A stretch of DNA of 64,000 bases from Octadecabacter antarcticus 307 (GCF_000155675.2 NC_020911.1:2160501-2224500); one strand, 5' to 3'. Shown: positions 17,563 to 28,647, counted from the stretch's first letter. The notes: a model not told the origin generated them from the letters alone. A program made the numbers and translations.

Positions 17563-18189
17563 ATGAAAAATATCACCTTTGAATTGTCTAACGTGCACCT
17601 GTACGGTCCGGCATTTTTTGACTATTTAAGCCTGCGTAAGCGGTTCTTCGTCGATGAATTACACTGGCAAATACCGCATAATGCGGATGTTGAGATGGAT
17701 CAGTATGATAATCCGATGGCGCGGTATTCGCTCGTGCTGGATGATGACGGTCGGGTCGTGGCGGGCGCGCGTGCCATGTCCACGACGGCAAAGTGGGGCG
17801 ATCATACCTACATGCTGAAAGACGCGATGACAGGTAAGTTGGGCACGATCCCAAATAATCTGCTGAGTGAAATTGTCGACAGCCCCAAGGTTTGGGAATG
17901 TACCCGTCTTGTGATGGCGCCCGAAATTAATTCCATGCGGGCACGGTTGCAATGTTTGGATATGATCGTAGGGGGGCTCATTGATATGGCCACCGCGGAA
18001 GGTGCGGAGCGGATGATGTCGCTGTCAAACCTGTGGGTATTGCGGGCGCTGAAGCGGTTAGGCTACGGCGCCGAATTTCTGGGCCAACCGTATGAGAATG
18101 GCGATGACGGCCACAAGTATGCGGTGATCGGAATTCCTGCGCGTCACAAACAAGTCGCCGATAATGTCCTGCAAATGAGCGCAGCTTAA
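17563..18189 (+). CDS. luxI: acyl-homoserine-lactone synthase, LuxI family
   Basis: Makes acyl-homoserine lactone signals from S-adenosylmethionine and acyl-ACP. In the 208-residue product (start chosen at the ATG after AAGGAG) the invariant LuxI residues can be placed: Arg25, Phe29, Trp35, Asp46, Asp49, Arg70, Glu112 and Arg115, in RKRFFVDELHW, EMDQYDNP, RVVAGARAM and WECTRLVM. It lies downstream of luxR on the same strand with a 139-bp gap carrying a CtrA-type site and an RBS hairpin. Acyl chain length of the signal cannot be deduced. Confidence 0.9.
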   Translation: MKNITFELSNVHLYGPAFFDYLSLRKRFFVDELHWQIPHNADVEMDQYDNPMARYSLVLDDDGRVVAGARAMSTTAKWGDHTYMLKDAMTGKLGTIPNNLLSEIVDSPKVWECTRLVMAPEINSMRARLQCLDMIVGGLIDMATAEGAERMMSLSNLWVLRALKRLGYGAEFLGQPYENGDDGHKYAVIGIPARHKQVADNVLQMSAA

Positions 18190-18203
18190 AAACCGGTGCC
18201 ATT

Positions 18204-18231
18204 CCATGGGCCTCTGGGGGGGGGCCCATGG
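18204..18231. terminator. bidirectional terminator between luxI and purB
   Basis: CCATGGGCC (18204-18212) pairs with GGCCCATGG (18223-18231), a 9-bp perfect stem with a ten-base G-rich loop. A T-rich tract follows on the plus strand, and it lies between two convergent genes. Confidence 0.7.
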
Positions 18232-18246
18232 TGGTTGTTATTTGAT

Positions 18247-19557
18247 TTAGGTCATCGCGCCAAAAACGCGGGCGAAAATCGTGTCGACGTGTTTGGTATG
18301 ATAATCAAGGTTAAAGTTCTCGTTAATAGCATCTACACCAAGTGCTGCGACGACCTGTTCGTCGGCCAGCAATTCTTCGCGAAAATCTGTGCGTTCTTCC
18401 CAAACTTTCAAAGCGTTGCGTTGCACCATTGCATAAGCGTCTTCGCGTGATGTGCCTGCTTGTGTCAGGGCCAAAAGCACGCGTTGTGACATCACCAGAC
18501 CGGGGAATTTGTTCATATTTTCGAGCATATTTCCGGGGAAGATCAGCATTTTATCGACAACACCCGTCAGACGGTTGAGCGCGAAGTCCAGCGTTACGGT
18601 TGCGTCTGGCCCAATGCCGCGTTCCACCGATGAATGGCTGATATCACGTTCGTGCCAGAGCGCGACGTTTTCCATTGCAGGGATCACGGTCATGCGCACA
18701 AGACGCGCCAGACCTGTCAGGTTTTCCGTCAACACAGGGTTCTTTTTGTGCGGCATTGCCGAACTGCCCTTTTGCCCGGCTGAAAAGAATTCTGCGCCTT
18801 CCAACACTTCGGTACGCTGCATGTGGCGGATTTCTGTGGCGACGTTTTCGATTGAACTGGCAATCACGCCAAGTGTGGCAAAGAACATCGCGTGACGGTC
18901 TCGCGGGATGACTTGTGTGCTGATCGGTTCAGGTGTTAGGCCCAACTGCGCGCAGACATGTTCTTCGACGCGAGGGTCGATATTGGCGAAGGTTCCGACC
19001 GCGCCGGACACTGCTCCTGTCGAAACCTCTGTGCGGGCAGTTTTCATCCGCACAAGGTTGCGATCCATTTCGGCGTAAAAACGTGCGAATGTCAGGCCCA
19101 TGGTTGTGGGTTCTGCGTGAATGCCGTGGCTACGTCCGACGCGAATGGTCATCTTGTGTTCCATCGCACGGCGTTTCAGCGCTGCCAGCAACGCTTCGAT
19201 GTCGGCAATCAGAATGTCGGCGGCGCGCACAAGCTGCACATTGAAACAGGTGTCCAGCACATCCGAAGACGTCATACCTTGATGCACGAAGCGGGCCTCG
19301 TCGCTGCCGACGTGTTCGGCCAGATGGGTCAGGAACGCGATGACGTCGTGTTTTGTCACGGCTTCGATTTCGTCAATCCGCGTCACGTCGAATTCCACGT
19401 CTTTGGCTTTCCACACGGCATTCGCGTTTTCGCGTGGAATGACGCCGATGTCGGCCATGGCGTCGCAGGCATGGGCTTCGATCTCATACCAGATGCGGAA
19501 CTTGGTGGCGGGTTCCCAAATGTCGGTCATGGTGGGGCGTGAATAGCGCGGGATCAT
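18247..19557 (-). CDS. purB: adenylosuccinate lyase
   Basis: A 436-residue fumarase/aspartase-superfamily enzyme acting at two steps of purine synthesis (SAICAR to AICAR; adenylosuccinate to AMP). Seen: the N-terminal PRYSRPTMTDIW typical of PurB, TSSDVLDTCFNVQL, the histidine region VGRSHGIHAEPTT, and the flexible signature loop AGQKGSSAMPHKKNP with the catalytic serine. The ATG at 19557 matches the family start; the frame extends nine codons upstream. Confidence 0.96.
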   Translation of the reverse strand: MIPRYSRPTMTDIWEPATKFRIWYEIEAHACDAMADIGVIPRENANAVWKAKDVEFDVTRIDEIEAVTKHDVIAFLTHLAEHVGSDEARFVHQGMTSSDVLDTCFNVQLVRAADILIADIEALLAALKRRAMEHKMTIRVGRSHGIHAEPTTMGLTFARFYAEMDRNLVRMKTARTEVSTGAVSGAVGTFANIDPRVEEHVCAQLGLTPEPISTQVIPRDRHAMFFATLGVIASSIENVATEIRHMQRTEVLEGAEFFSAGQKGSSAMPHKKNPVLTENLTGLARLVRMTVIPAMENVALWHERDISHSSVERGIGPDATVTLDFALNRLTGVVDKMLIFPGNMLENMNKFPGLVMSQRVLLALTQAGTSREDAYAMVQRNALKVWEERTDFREELLADEQVVAALGVDAINENFNLDYHTKHVDTIFARVFGAMT

Positions 19558-19643
19558 AGGTTTTGGCCTTTTTGTGAGGTGCAAAAGCGGATGAGGGCGT
19601 CATAGTAGGGTGCAGCACGGGTCACAAGAGAAGGGCGATCAGA

Positions 19644-20057
19644 ATGGGTCGGTTATTCGCATTTATCGGTTCATATGACGTCTCGCGCGACATTGACGAC
19701 CGCAAAGTGGGTGCGCATTCGCGTTTTGAAGGGCGGGCGGTGTTGTCAGCGTTGCCGCATGGCGCGGCGTACCGCGAAATTGGCGCATTGATCCTGAACG
19801 ATCAACGATTTGAGGCAGAGCGCAGTTATTTATGGCACGAAAACGCGGGGCGGATTTGGGTTCGCTTTGCCGATGGTCGTGACTTTCATGATTTTGATCC
19901 AACCCTAGGCGGCTTGGCGAGTGCGCATCTATGCGGGGCGGACATGTACCGAGGTGGCTATGATCTGTCAGACTGGCCGCGTTGGAACGTTACGTGGGAA
20001 GTGAGCGGGCCGCGTAAGGATTACCGGTCGGTCACAACCTATGCGCCAACCACCTGA
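19644..20057 (+). CDS. DUF6314 family protein
   Basis: A 137-residue protein that I assign to DUF6314 from its overall pattern: FIGSYDVSRDIDD at the start, FEGRAVLSALPHGAAYREIGAL, RSYLWHENAGRIWVRFADGRDFHDFD, and a C-terminal HLCGADMYRGGYDLSDWPRWNVTWEVSGPRKDY. The many aromatic and beta-prone stretches suggest a small beta-barrel such as a calycin-like fold. No signal peptide. Function unknown. It is divergent from purB and followed by bioY on the same strand. Confidence 0.7.
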   Translation: MGRLFAFIGSYDVSRDIDDRKVGAHSRFEGRAVLSALPHGAAYREIGALILNDQRFEAERSYLWHENAGRIWVRFADGRDFHDFDPTLGGLASAHLCGADMYRGGYDLSDWPRWNVTWEVSGPRKDYRSVTTYAPTT

Positions 20058-20139
20058 CCAGATCGTGCTTCGCACTTGCAGAAAGAGATGTGCTGGGGCA
20101 TCACTTGTGTAAATGAGACAATCACAGGAGCCTGATACA

Positions 20140-20739
20140 ATGGCGATGACGATGAATAACCCCGCATTGGCCGAAGTTTTTGGCCCAACCGAGGGCGTAG
20201 CGCTTCGGATCAAACAGGTTGTAATGGTGCTGCTTGGCATCTTTTTGCTTGCGGTGGCCGCGAAGATTTCAATCCCAATGATCCCTGTACCGATCACTAT
20301 GGGTACGTTTGCAGTGCTGACTGTCGGTGCTGCCTATGGCCCGCGTCTGGGCATGGCTACGATCCTTGGCTATATGATTATTGGTGTCGCTGGCTTTGAT
20401 GTCTTTGCAGGGTCTTCCGCCGAAGCGTTTGGCATAGAATATATGATGGGCGGCACGGGCGGCTATTTGGTTGGCTATGTGTTGGCGACATTGGCGCTTG
20501 GATTTGCTGCTCGCAAAGGCTGGGACCGGTCCATCGGAACCATGGCGTTGGCGATGTTGGTCGGTAATGCGTTGATCTACATTCCAGGTTTGTTGTGGCT
20601 GGGATCGCTTTATGGTTGGGACAAGCCGATCCTTGAGTGGGGCTTCACGCCGTTCATCGTTGGTGATTTTCTGAAGTTGGCGTTGGCGGCATTACTTGTC
20701 CCAGCGATCTGGAAGCTTGTCGGTAAGGCCCGCAGCTAA
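20140..20739 (+). CDS. bioY: biotin transporter BioY
   Basis: A 199-residue integral membrane S-component of the ECF biotin transporter. It has about six hydrophobic helices, including VVMVLLGIFLLAVAAKISIP and MALAMLVGNALIYIPGLLWLG. The conserved GPRLGMATILGYMIIGVAG and GGTGGYLVGYVLA blocks bind biotin. An AGGAG lies before the ATG. No bioM or bioN accompanies it, so it either works alone, as some BioY proteins do, or borrows energising subunits encoded elsewhere. Confidence 0.93.
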   Translation: MAMTMNNPALAEVFGPTEGVALRIKQVVMVLLGIFLLAVAAKISIPMIPVPITMGTFAVLTVGAAYGPRLGMATILGYMIIGVAGFDVFAGSSAEAFGIEYMMGGTGGYLVGYVLATLALGFAARKGWDRSIGTMALAMLVGNALIYIPGLLWLGSLYGWDKPILEWGFTPFIVGDFLKLALAALLVPAIWKLVGKARS

Positions 20740-20782
20740 CTCGCCCTATTTGGGTTGTTAAATTGAGAGGCGCGGCCTTGAC

Positions 20783-20809
20783 CTGACGCATTCCGGCTTT
20801 TGGGACACA
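20783..20809. repeat. left terminal inverted repeat of the 2.66-kb element
   Basis: A 27-bp sequence, identical after inversion to 23420-23446. It marks the bioY-side end of the element, 43 bases past the bioY stop codon. Confidence 0.9.
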
Positions 20810-20859
20810 TAGAGGCTTTCGCGATTTATTTCGCGGGGGCCTCTTGATTGAGAAAGCCA

Positions 20860-23332
20860 TTACCGTGTCTCGAACTTTCTCCAAAGCGGTGTGCCGTGGA
20901 ACAACCAAGGTCGATAAAAGATCCTGCGTGGATCAGGTGCCTTGTTCTTTGGATTGTCGGCACCCAGCCGCATCGCCGGGGTCCGCATTACCGGCGCGGC
21001 GGTTCGCCGCTTCGGGACTTTCAGGGATTTGGACGATCCAGGAACCCGCACTGTAGAGACACCTTGGGCCACCTCGGTTGTGCCCTGCCCCGACGACCCA
21101 GACGCTACATACTGCCGTGTCTCGAACCAGTTGTAATACACGCGATAGATATTGAGCAGGGCGACCAAGCTAGCAGGATTAAATACTGCGCCGTTTATGT
21201 AGCTGGGACCGTTTCGACTGCCGCGCCCACCTGCCCGCGCGGTTGGACTGATCCGGCTCCGCACAGAGTTCATAAAAGCGGTTCATACAGGCTGGATTGT
21301 GGTGTTCAACACACGACGAGCGAGCGCCTCCCTTAGATCGTCATCAGCTATCTTTTGATCGAAGCCTACCGACTTCAAACGCTTTCGCTATTTTGACCGG
21401 AGCACTGGAAAGCCCACCGTCTTTTCGGTCTCACCGTAATGCTGGACAGGCGAGCTGGCCCAGAACTGTGGGAACTGGGCAGATTGAAAGTTGGCGATCG
21501 GAAAAGGATGCACCGCGTCCTGGCTATCAGTCTTCACTGCTGGCATTAGCCCTGCTGCGCAGAACCGTCTCAATAGCTCCCATCTCGGAAGCTCTTCGCC
21601 TACAATCCGCGTCTGAATCTCACCAAACTCCTCGAACGCCTTTTCGAATTTTTTGATACGGCTTTGGTTCGTTGGCGTAGAAGCTTCCTTGTCGAAGGAC
21701 ATCACAAACCATTCGAACTTGTCCTCCCTAATCAAGTCTCGGAAAATGTGAGGGACAACTCGCACCATCGCAGCTTCTTGTTCGCCAACCAGGGTAATCT
21801 TGCCATCTGGCAGCATCTTTCGCAGGCACGCAAGGTGCGCAGCCTTTGTATAGGTCTGTTTAACGACTACCCCCTTGAAACTGCCGCGGTGATCGCGGTT
21901 GGTATCTACAAGGCCGAAGTATCCGTTGCGGATCTCATTGAGAACCCGGCGTCGCGCACCTGATTCCCAAAGACCTTGCTGAACATCATCGGGCAGATCA
22001 ATGCCGCAAGAAATGTCTTCCTCATAGGCCTTCTTCAACTTTTCCTCAAAAACCCGCCAGCTACTCTCGGCGCTGGCAAAGAACGCGGCCTCATCAAACC
22101 TACCGCTCGGCCTTTGGAAGTGAAGCAATGGGGCGCTCACGACCTTGCCAGACTTCTGGGTGTATTGTTTACGGATATTGCGGGGCTGGCCGGCAACATC
22201 GAGGTAGTGCTCTTCGAAGAAAGCAGCAGGATCGACACGCGGGTCGAAGTTGGCATCAATCCGGAAGACATATCCACTGCGGATGTCTGCGCTGACCGAG
22301 CAGTGAAGAGGCGTCAGGCGGCGATCAAACCGACTTTCCCAGTTTACTGAAATGACCACATCATCGTGCGCGATGCGCATATGGCTGAACCGGTCGGATG
22401 CGTCTTCCTTAGCTTTCCAATCTTGCAGTTTCGCGCGCTCAAACGCGAGCAGGATCTTTTCCAAAAAGAAAATACGACTGTAAATACGGCTCACACCGCA
22501 TTTCTTGCCCGTATCGGGGTCCGACAAAAGGCGTTGGAGGTCGTTGATACTTGCGCCATTGACCAACTCCCTGAGCAGGCGCACCATTATCGCTCTTCTT
22601 CTTTTGTGCCTGATGGTCCAGGGAAACGGAGATACGCGCACCGGGCTGCCCTTTACAGGGTTTATGAATGATCCGGAATCCAGAAGGCTTCGGCCGCTTC
22701 CCTCTACGCGCGGGCGCGAGTTTGCCGTGCGTTCCATTGAAGATAAACTCGTCCGGTGCATCCAGATACCGAGCGCCACAACACCCACAGACTGGCCCTT
22801 CAAGTAGTCCATTCTGTGTCATCAGCCTGTCGATTTCGTCGAGGAGATGTTCATTCGAGAGAATATTAAACGATACCTCGCAGGTTCGGTTTCCCTTTTG
22901 ATGATGGCAAATGAGATTTCTCCCGTCATCCCAAGCGTGCGGATCGCCCTGATACTCGAAAACCTGGGATACCCTCGACGCCTTATCATCACCGTCGAGC
23001 GTGTATATGCCTTTGCCGGTCGCAAGGGCTGGCAGCTTTATTGATGCGAGAAGTTTGCGTTGAGTAGCATTGCGGCCCTTGAAGGTGGGTAGCGAAAAAT
23101 CCGGAGCAACACCGTCGTTGTCGCAATCGACATCACCACAAGTATTGAGGTTGATTTCTTCGGACACTGCGGGATAAACTTCACGCAAGTTTAGTTGTGG
23201 CACACTCTTGACCATCAGATTTCCTATCTGTCGTTTCGTCAAGATGGCCTCCAAAGCCGAAAGAGATGTTGGTCGTTTCGGATGAAACGGAAACCTTTTG
23301 GACATTTTTTGCAATGTGTGGTCGCGGGACAC
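20860..23332 (-). pseudogene. frameshifted transposase-like gene of the 2.66-kb element
   Basis: Three fragments appear to be parts of one protein. The N-terminal part (from 23332) has cysteine pairs that could form zinc ribbons: NTCGDVDCDNDG, ICHHQKGNRTC and GPVCGCCGARYLD. The middle part (ending 21388) continues in another frame after a purine tract near 22590-22602, where AAG is repeated; it carries VRLLRELVNGASINDLQRLL, a likely helix-turn-helix, and VISVNWESRFDRRLTPLHCS, possibly a catalytic-core strand. A C-terminal part (about 21273-20860) has LLNIYRVYYNWFETRQYV. The first frame change is +1 in direction. With further breaks downstream the gene is probably inactive, though recoding at the first site cannot be excluded. 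Confidence 0.6.
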
Positions 23333-23419
23333 TTCTCCCGCAACTCTTAGTATCTCCTATCTCTAAATGATCTGTAAAATCAAACGCCTACCAAGCAAAA
23401 ACTTGGTAGGCGTCAGTTC

Positions 23420-23446
23420 TGTGTCCCAAAAGCCGGAATGCGTCAG
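23420..23446. repeat. right terminal inverted repeat of the 2.66-kb element
   Basis: Exact inverted copy of 20783-20809. A 12-bp hairpin ends six bases inside it; in that position it could stop transcription entering the transposase gene from outside. Confidence 0.9.
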
Positions 23447-23622
23447 CGATGCTCGGCGCCTCTTTCTTATATATTTTTGCCTGTGGTGGGTGTCAGTCAA
23501 TCGCAGGACTTGGCGCCTGATCGGAAGATGTAGACCCCACGGCGCAGGTATTTCCGTCCGTTACGTATCAAAGGCAGCAACAATATAGCTAATCTTTCCA
23601 CCCATGTAATTCATGATAGGGC

Positions 23623-24012
23623 ATGCAGGATAAAACCATCTACAACGCTTTGTTAGCGCTGTATCACACTAAAAGTGCTAGGGATTTCGTCGCGGAGTCA
23701 GTGGTGCGCTGGGGCATTGTCGCGCCAGAGCGGATGCACGACAGGCCGTTATCGCATGGCAAGTGCAAGCGGATCGTGCTGGCGCTGCCACCATGCACCA
23801 CGTCAGCAATAGCGCGCGAGATACTGCGCGAGTTGCCAGATATTACACGCAGGAGCGCGATTCATAGGACGTATATGGCCCTGTTGCGGCTAGAGTCTAA
23901 GGGTGTGGTGGTCGGGGCTTTGGGCCGGATGGTCGTTTGCGAAGGCTGGCTTTGGACAGTTGCCTCTCAACCAACCTCCGACATGAACACGCTGAAGTAT
24001 AGATTGTATTGA
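23623..24012 (+). CDS. hypothetical protein between two mobile elements
   Basis: A 129-codon frame starting MQDKTIYNALLALYHTKSA. It includes a basic central part (HGKCKRIVLALPPC) and RRSAIHRTYMALLRLESKGVVV, which resembles a small winged-helix-like segment. I recognise no family. It lies on the accessory side of the 2.66-kb element and ends 61 bases before the IS1182 element. Composition is less biased than core genes here. It could be phage-derived cargo or spurious. Confidence 0.35.
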   Translation: MQDKTIYNALLALYHTKSARDFVAESVVRWGIVAPERMHDRPLSHGKCKRIVLALPPCTTSAIAREILRELPDITRRSAIHRTYMALLRLESKGVVVGALGRMVVCEGWLWTVASQPTSDMNTLKYRLY

Positions 24013-24196
24013 GACGAACATGGCGTTGACCGCATGACGAGAGTGGATGAGGACAAGTTCAGCAAAGTCCGGAGGCTGTGTGAAAACTCCCCTGCTTTTC
24101 CCCAATTATGGTATAGTTTCTGTACTCGATACGGAGGTTGCTCATGACGCTGTTCTGAACCGCCCCGGCTTTACCGGAGGGTGATTCATTCAATGA

Positions 24197-25142
<946 letters not shown>

Positions 25143-25146
<4 letters not shown>

Positions 25147-25484
25147 TTGCGAAACGGGCGGTCGAGCTCCGCCTGTGCAAAATACGCCGACGCCTTACGC
25201 AAAATCTCATTGGCTTGACGCAGTTCGCGGTTCTCACGCTCAAGTTCCTTGATCCGCGCCTTCTCAGCGCTGGTAGGCTCTGGCCGTTCGCCGCCATCGC
25301 GCTGGACCTGACGGGCCCAAACGCGAAGGCTGTCCGGTGAACAACCCAATTTACCCGCGATCGCCGTCAGCGCCGCAGCTTCGCTCTGATATTCATCGCG
25401 GTGTTCCATAAGCAGCCGAACCGTACGCTCGCGGAACTCAGGTGAATACGGCTTCGAGGTCTTCTTCTTTTGTGTCTGTTCCAT
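25143..25484 (-). CDS. IS3-family transposase OrfA
   Basis: The 113-residue HTH protein of the IS3 element: MEQTQKKKTSKPYSPEFRER, VRLLMEHRDEYQSEAAALTA, IAGKLGCSPDSLRVWARQVQ, then a leucine-zipper-like stretch KARIKELERENRELRQANEI. The ATG at 25484 follows GGAGAA at good spacing. Its stop overlaps the orfB start (ATGA), so orfB is translated by coupling or frameshifting. The frame is intact. Confidence 0.9.
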
Positions 25485-26425
25485 AACGGGCAATTCTCCG
25501 AGAGTTTTGCCCTCCGGTAAAGCCGGGCCGGTTCAGTTCATCGAAGGTTTAGACCGTCAGCAGACGATCTTGCTGCCCGAACATCTCGACGATTATGTTG
25601 ATGAGAACAGTCCCGTCCGTGCCATTGATGCTTTTGCCGACATGCTGGATTTAGCGGTGCTTGGCTTCAACGCACAGCCTGCCGCCACTGGTTGGCCCGG
25701 CTACCATCCGGGGCTGATGCTGCGAATTTATCTCTCCGGATATCTCAATCAAGTGCAGTCATCGCGTCGTTTGGAACGAGAGTGCGGTCGCAATCTAGAG
25801 CTCATTTGGCTGACGGGCCGGCTGAAGCCGGACTTCAAGACGATTGCCGACTTCCGCAAAGATAACGGTCCTGTGATCCGCAAGGTGTGTCAGCAGTTCG
25901 TGGCTTTGTGCCGCAATATGGATCTGCTTGATGGGGGCGTGGTCGCCATCGATGGCAGTCGGTTCAAGGCGGTAAATTCCAAGGCCAAGAATTATACGCG
26001 CGGCAAGCTGCGCCAGAAGTTGGGTGAGATCGACAAAACCATTGAGCGATACTTGGGTGAATTGGATCGCGCCGATGAGGTGTTCGAGCAAACTGGCACA
26101 ATGGCTGCCGGAAGCCCGCATGGAACGCACCCTGAGGAAGCAGGAACACCAGCAAAAGGAAGCCGTGCGCTACAGATCAATTGAACAGCAGATGGACAAG
26201 ACGGGCGAAACACAGGTCTCATTCAGCGACCCAGATGCCAGATCAATGACAACAACGGCGCGCATGCCACGTATTGTAGGCTACAATGTTCAAACGGCTG
26301 TCGAGGCTGATAACCACCTGATCGTTGCGCACGACGTCACCATGCTTGGCTTTGATCGCGACGCTTTGTCGATGATGGCTGTTGCAGCGCGCGATGCCAT
26401 GACGACGGACGCTCATAGCAATCGC

Positions 26426-26460
26426 CCCCTCTCATGCATGTAAACATGCACTGCCGGGCA
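26426..26460. repeat. 35-bp palindromic insert, copy 1
   Basis: Begins CCCCTCTCATG, has the core palindrome TGCATGTAAACATGCA, and ends CTGCCGGGCA. It interrupts the IS1182 transposase between TTDAHSNR and VDKGYYKG and shifts the frame. It matches 33 of 35 bases of the inverted copy at 62775-62809. Confidence 0.8.
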
Positions 26461-27186
26461 GTGGATAAGGGTTATTACAAGGGCGAGGAAATTGTTGCCA
26501 GTGAAGCGGCCGGCATCTCGGTCGTTGTCCCGAAGCCGATGACCCCAAATGCTGCAGCGCGCGGTCAATTTGATAAAGCTGACTTTGCATATGACCGCGA
26601 TCTGGACGTGTATGTGTGTCCTGCAGGGGAACATCTGACATACAGATTTACCGGTCAGCAAGACGGCAAAGCGATCAAATCATCCAAGTCAGGAGCATGC
26701 GCTGATTGCGTCCTCAAAGCCAAATGCACAACAGGCAAAGAGCGGCGTGTCCGCCGTTGGGAGCTCGAAGATGTACTGGCGAGGGTCCAAGACCGGTCAG
26801 ACGCAGATCCAGCGCAACTGGCTGTCCGTAGCATGACCGTCGAGCATCCCTACGGCACGATCAAATCTTGGATTGGAGCGATGCATTTCAAGATGCGGAC
26901 CCTCAAGAAGGTGGCGACGGGGATGGCGCTGCACGTGCTGGCCTACAATATGACCCGCATCATGAACATAATGGGCATTCCAGCGATGATTGCGGCCATG
27001 AAGGCGTAAAAGGCCGCAGTCGGCTTCAATTTAGCCCGGAAACGTCGGGATGTGCCTAGAATGGCCCTGACCCGCCTCCATAATCCAACATGGGAGCTGA
27101 AAAGACGATCCCGACCCGTAATACAGCTGAACGCCAAAAGCGCTCCGGTGTACCACCATCAACCGAGCTTCCACACAGCCTCCGGA

Positions 27187-27573
27187 CAGCAGACATTCTG
27201 GTCCGTTCCAAAAACGCTCCTTTTTTTGTAATGGCAAAAATTGGGCCCGTTTTCCGCTATCACAAACCCTGAGTTGGCATAATGGGTTTTGGGAAAGTCC
27301 GTCTCAACGTCCCTTGCCCAATTTGACGTCGTATAAAGGGGAGTGGTTGGAGTGCGGCCAAGACGCAGGGGCCTAGACAAAGAAATGCCGGGCACAAGGC
27401 CCGGCGAAGTCCAACAGGGAGATATAAAGCGGCACGGCCACTCTATGAAGACTTTTTAAAAGGCAGCGGTGAAACGAGCAAGTATTTACGGCCTGGTTTT
27501 ACGCATACCCGCTATGCGTGTGGCGCATGGGCCACAGCCCAAACGCCACGGTCAACGATGTCTTGAGGCGTCC
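27187..27573. other. intergenic region beyond the IS1182 element
   Basis: I see no convincing gene here. A perfect 7-bp hairpin, GCCGGGC-ACAAG-GCCCGGC (27388-27406), is followed on the minus strand by a T-rich tract (ATTTCTTTG). It may terminate the lysR transcript, which ends 168 bases away. Short frames in this stretch look like chance. Confidence 0.5.
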
Positions 27574-28485
27574 CTACACGACCACATTTGCGCCATCGCG
27601 AATGCGGCGGCGGTGGGCGATAATTTCATCCTGAACAAAATCACGGAAGGCCATGATACGTTTGGATTGGCGCAGTTCTTCGGGATAGGCAAGGAAAACA
27701 GGGACTTCTCCACTTTCGACCTCAGGAAGAACCCGCACAAGGTCGGGGAAATCTTCGGTGACATAATCGGGCAGAACGCCAATCCCGAGATCAGACAGCA
27801 CCGCCTGAAGTACGCCGAAATAGTTATTCACATTCAAAAGATTGGGTTTGTCATAGCTAAGAAGATGACCCACAAGCGTTGCCCCCGCCGCCACCTGAAA
27901 CGCGTTGGGGCTTTGACAGATGAGCCTATGACGGCCGATATCTTCGATTTCAGCGAATCCACCCACCTTGTCGAGGTAGGTTTGGGACGCATAAAGCCGC
28001 ATCCGCACGGTCATCAGTTTTTTGCGGATCAAATCGGCCTGTGAGGGCTCTTTCATTCGAATTGCGACGTCGGCTTCGCGCATCGGCAGGTCCAGCACGC
28101 GTTCTTCCAGCATCAGGTCGATGTTCAGGTCGGGGTATTTTTCGTACAACGCAGGTAAGCGCGGCGCGAGCCAGAGGGTGCCAAAGCCCGTGGTGGTGGT
28201 GACTTTCAATTCGCCAAAGACTTCTTCCGCGGAATCTTTAATTCGTGCACTGGCAGCATCGAGGCGGCGCGACATGGATTTGGTTGCATCAAACAGCAGT
28301 TCGCCCTGTTCGGTCAGAATCAAACCACGGGCGTGACGGTGAAACAGGATCGTCGACAGTGATTCTTCGAGCGCGCGAATTTGGCGTGACACCGCCGATT
28401 GCGACAAATGCAGCGTGTCGCCCGCATGGGTCAGCGACCCTGCGTCAGCAACAGCGTGAAAGATTCGTAATTTGTCCCAGTCCAT
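27574..28485 (-). CDS. LysR-family transcriptional regulator
   Basis: A 303-residue regulator. The N-terminal winged helix-turn-helix (about 1-62) has KLRIFHAVADAGSLTHAGDT, LHLSQSAVSRQIRALEESL and FHRHARGLILTEQGE, followed by a linker helix and a type 2 periplasmic-binding-like effector domain (about 90-290). The ATG at 28485 follows AAGGATAT. It is divergent from the indolepyruvate:ferredoxin oxidoreductase gene with 162 bases between, the classical LysR layout, so that gene is its likely target. The effector is unknown; an aromatic amino acid or aryl-pyruvate is a guess. Confidence 0.9.
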   Translation of the reverse strand: MDWDKLRIFHAVADAGSLTHAGDTLHLSQSAVSRQIRALEESLSTILFHRHARGLILTEQGELLFDATKSMSRRLDAASARIKDSAEEVFGELKVTTTTGFGTLWLAPRLPALYEKYPDLNIDLMLEERVLDLPMREADVAIRMKEPSQADLIRKKLMTVRMRLYASQTYLDKVGGFAEIEDIGRHRLICQSPNAFQVAAGATLVGHLLSYDKPNLLNVNNYFGVLQAVLSDLGIGVLPDYVTEDFPDLVRVLPEVESGEVPVFLAYPEELRQSKRIMAFRDFVQDEIIAHRRRIRDGANVVV

Positions 28486-28647
28486 CGGATATCCTTGTTG
28501 CATCTGTTACCGCTCACATTTTGGCACTTATTACGATGCCTTTATGACTGTTTCATTCCGTGATGTCAGGTGAAATACGTTTGGTAGGTCAGGCTTTGTG
28601 ACCTAAGATAGTCATGAGAGTTACGACATCAAGCAGGGAGGTGCTTT

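Larger units (their letters stand above)
20783..23446. mobile_element. 2.66-kb insertion element with perfect 27-bp terminal inverted repeats, family unknown
   Basis: The segment is bounded by 20783-20809 and its exact inverted copy 23420-23446 (27 of 27 bases; the outer end reads CTGACGCATTCCGG). Immediately inside the left end is a hairpin with stems GAGGC/GCCTC and CGCGA/TCGCG (20812-20843). Inside the right end is a 12-bp perfect stem ACGCCTACCAAG/CTTGGTAGGCGT (23384-23413). The content is one minus-strand transposase-like gene broken by frameshifts. I cannot see a target duplication longer than two bases. I do not recognise the family. Confidence 0.8.

Noticed and set aside
26426..26460. 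Integron attC or CRISPR repeat explanation for the palindromic inserts
   Set aside because: No attC core sites (GTTRRRY/RYYYAAC), no regular spacing or spacers; copies are dispersed singly within transposase genes.
27469..28044. 191-codon plus-strand frame
   Set aside because: Antisense to the effector domain of the LysR gene, which has clear family features.
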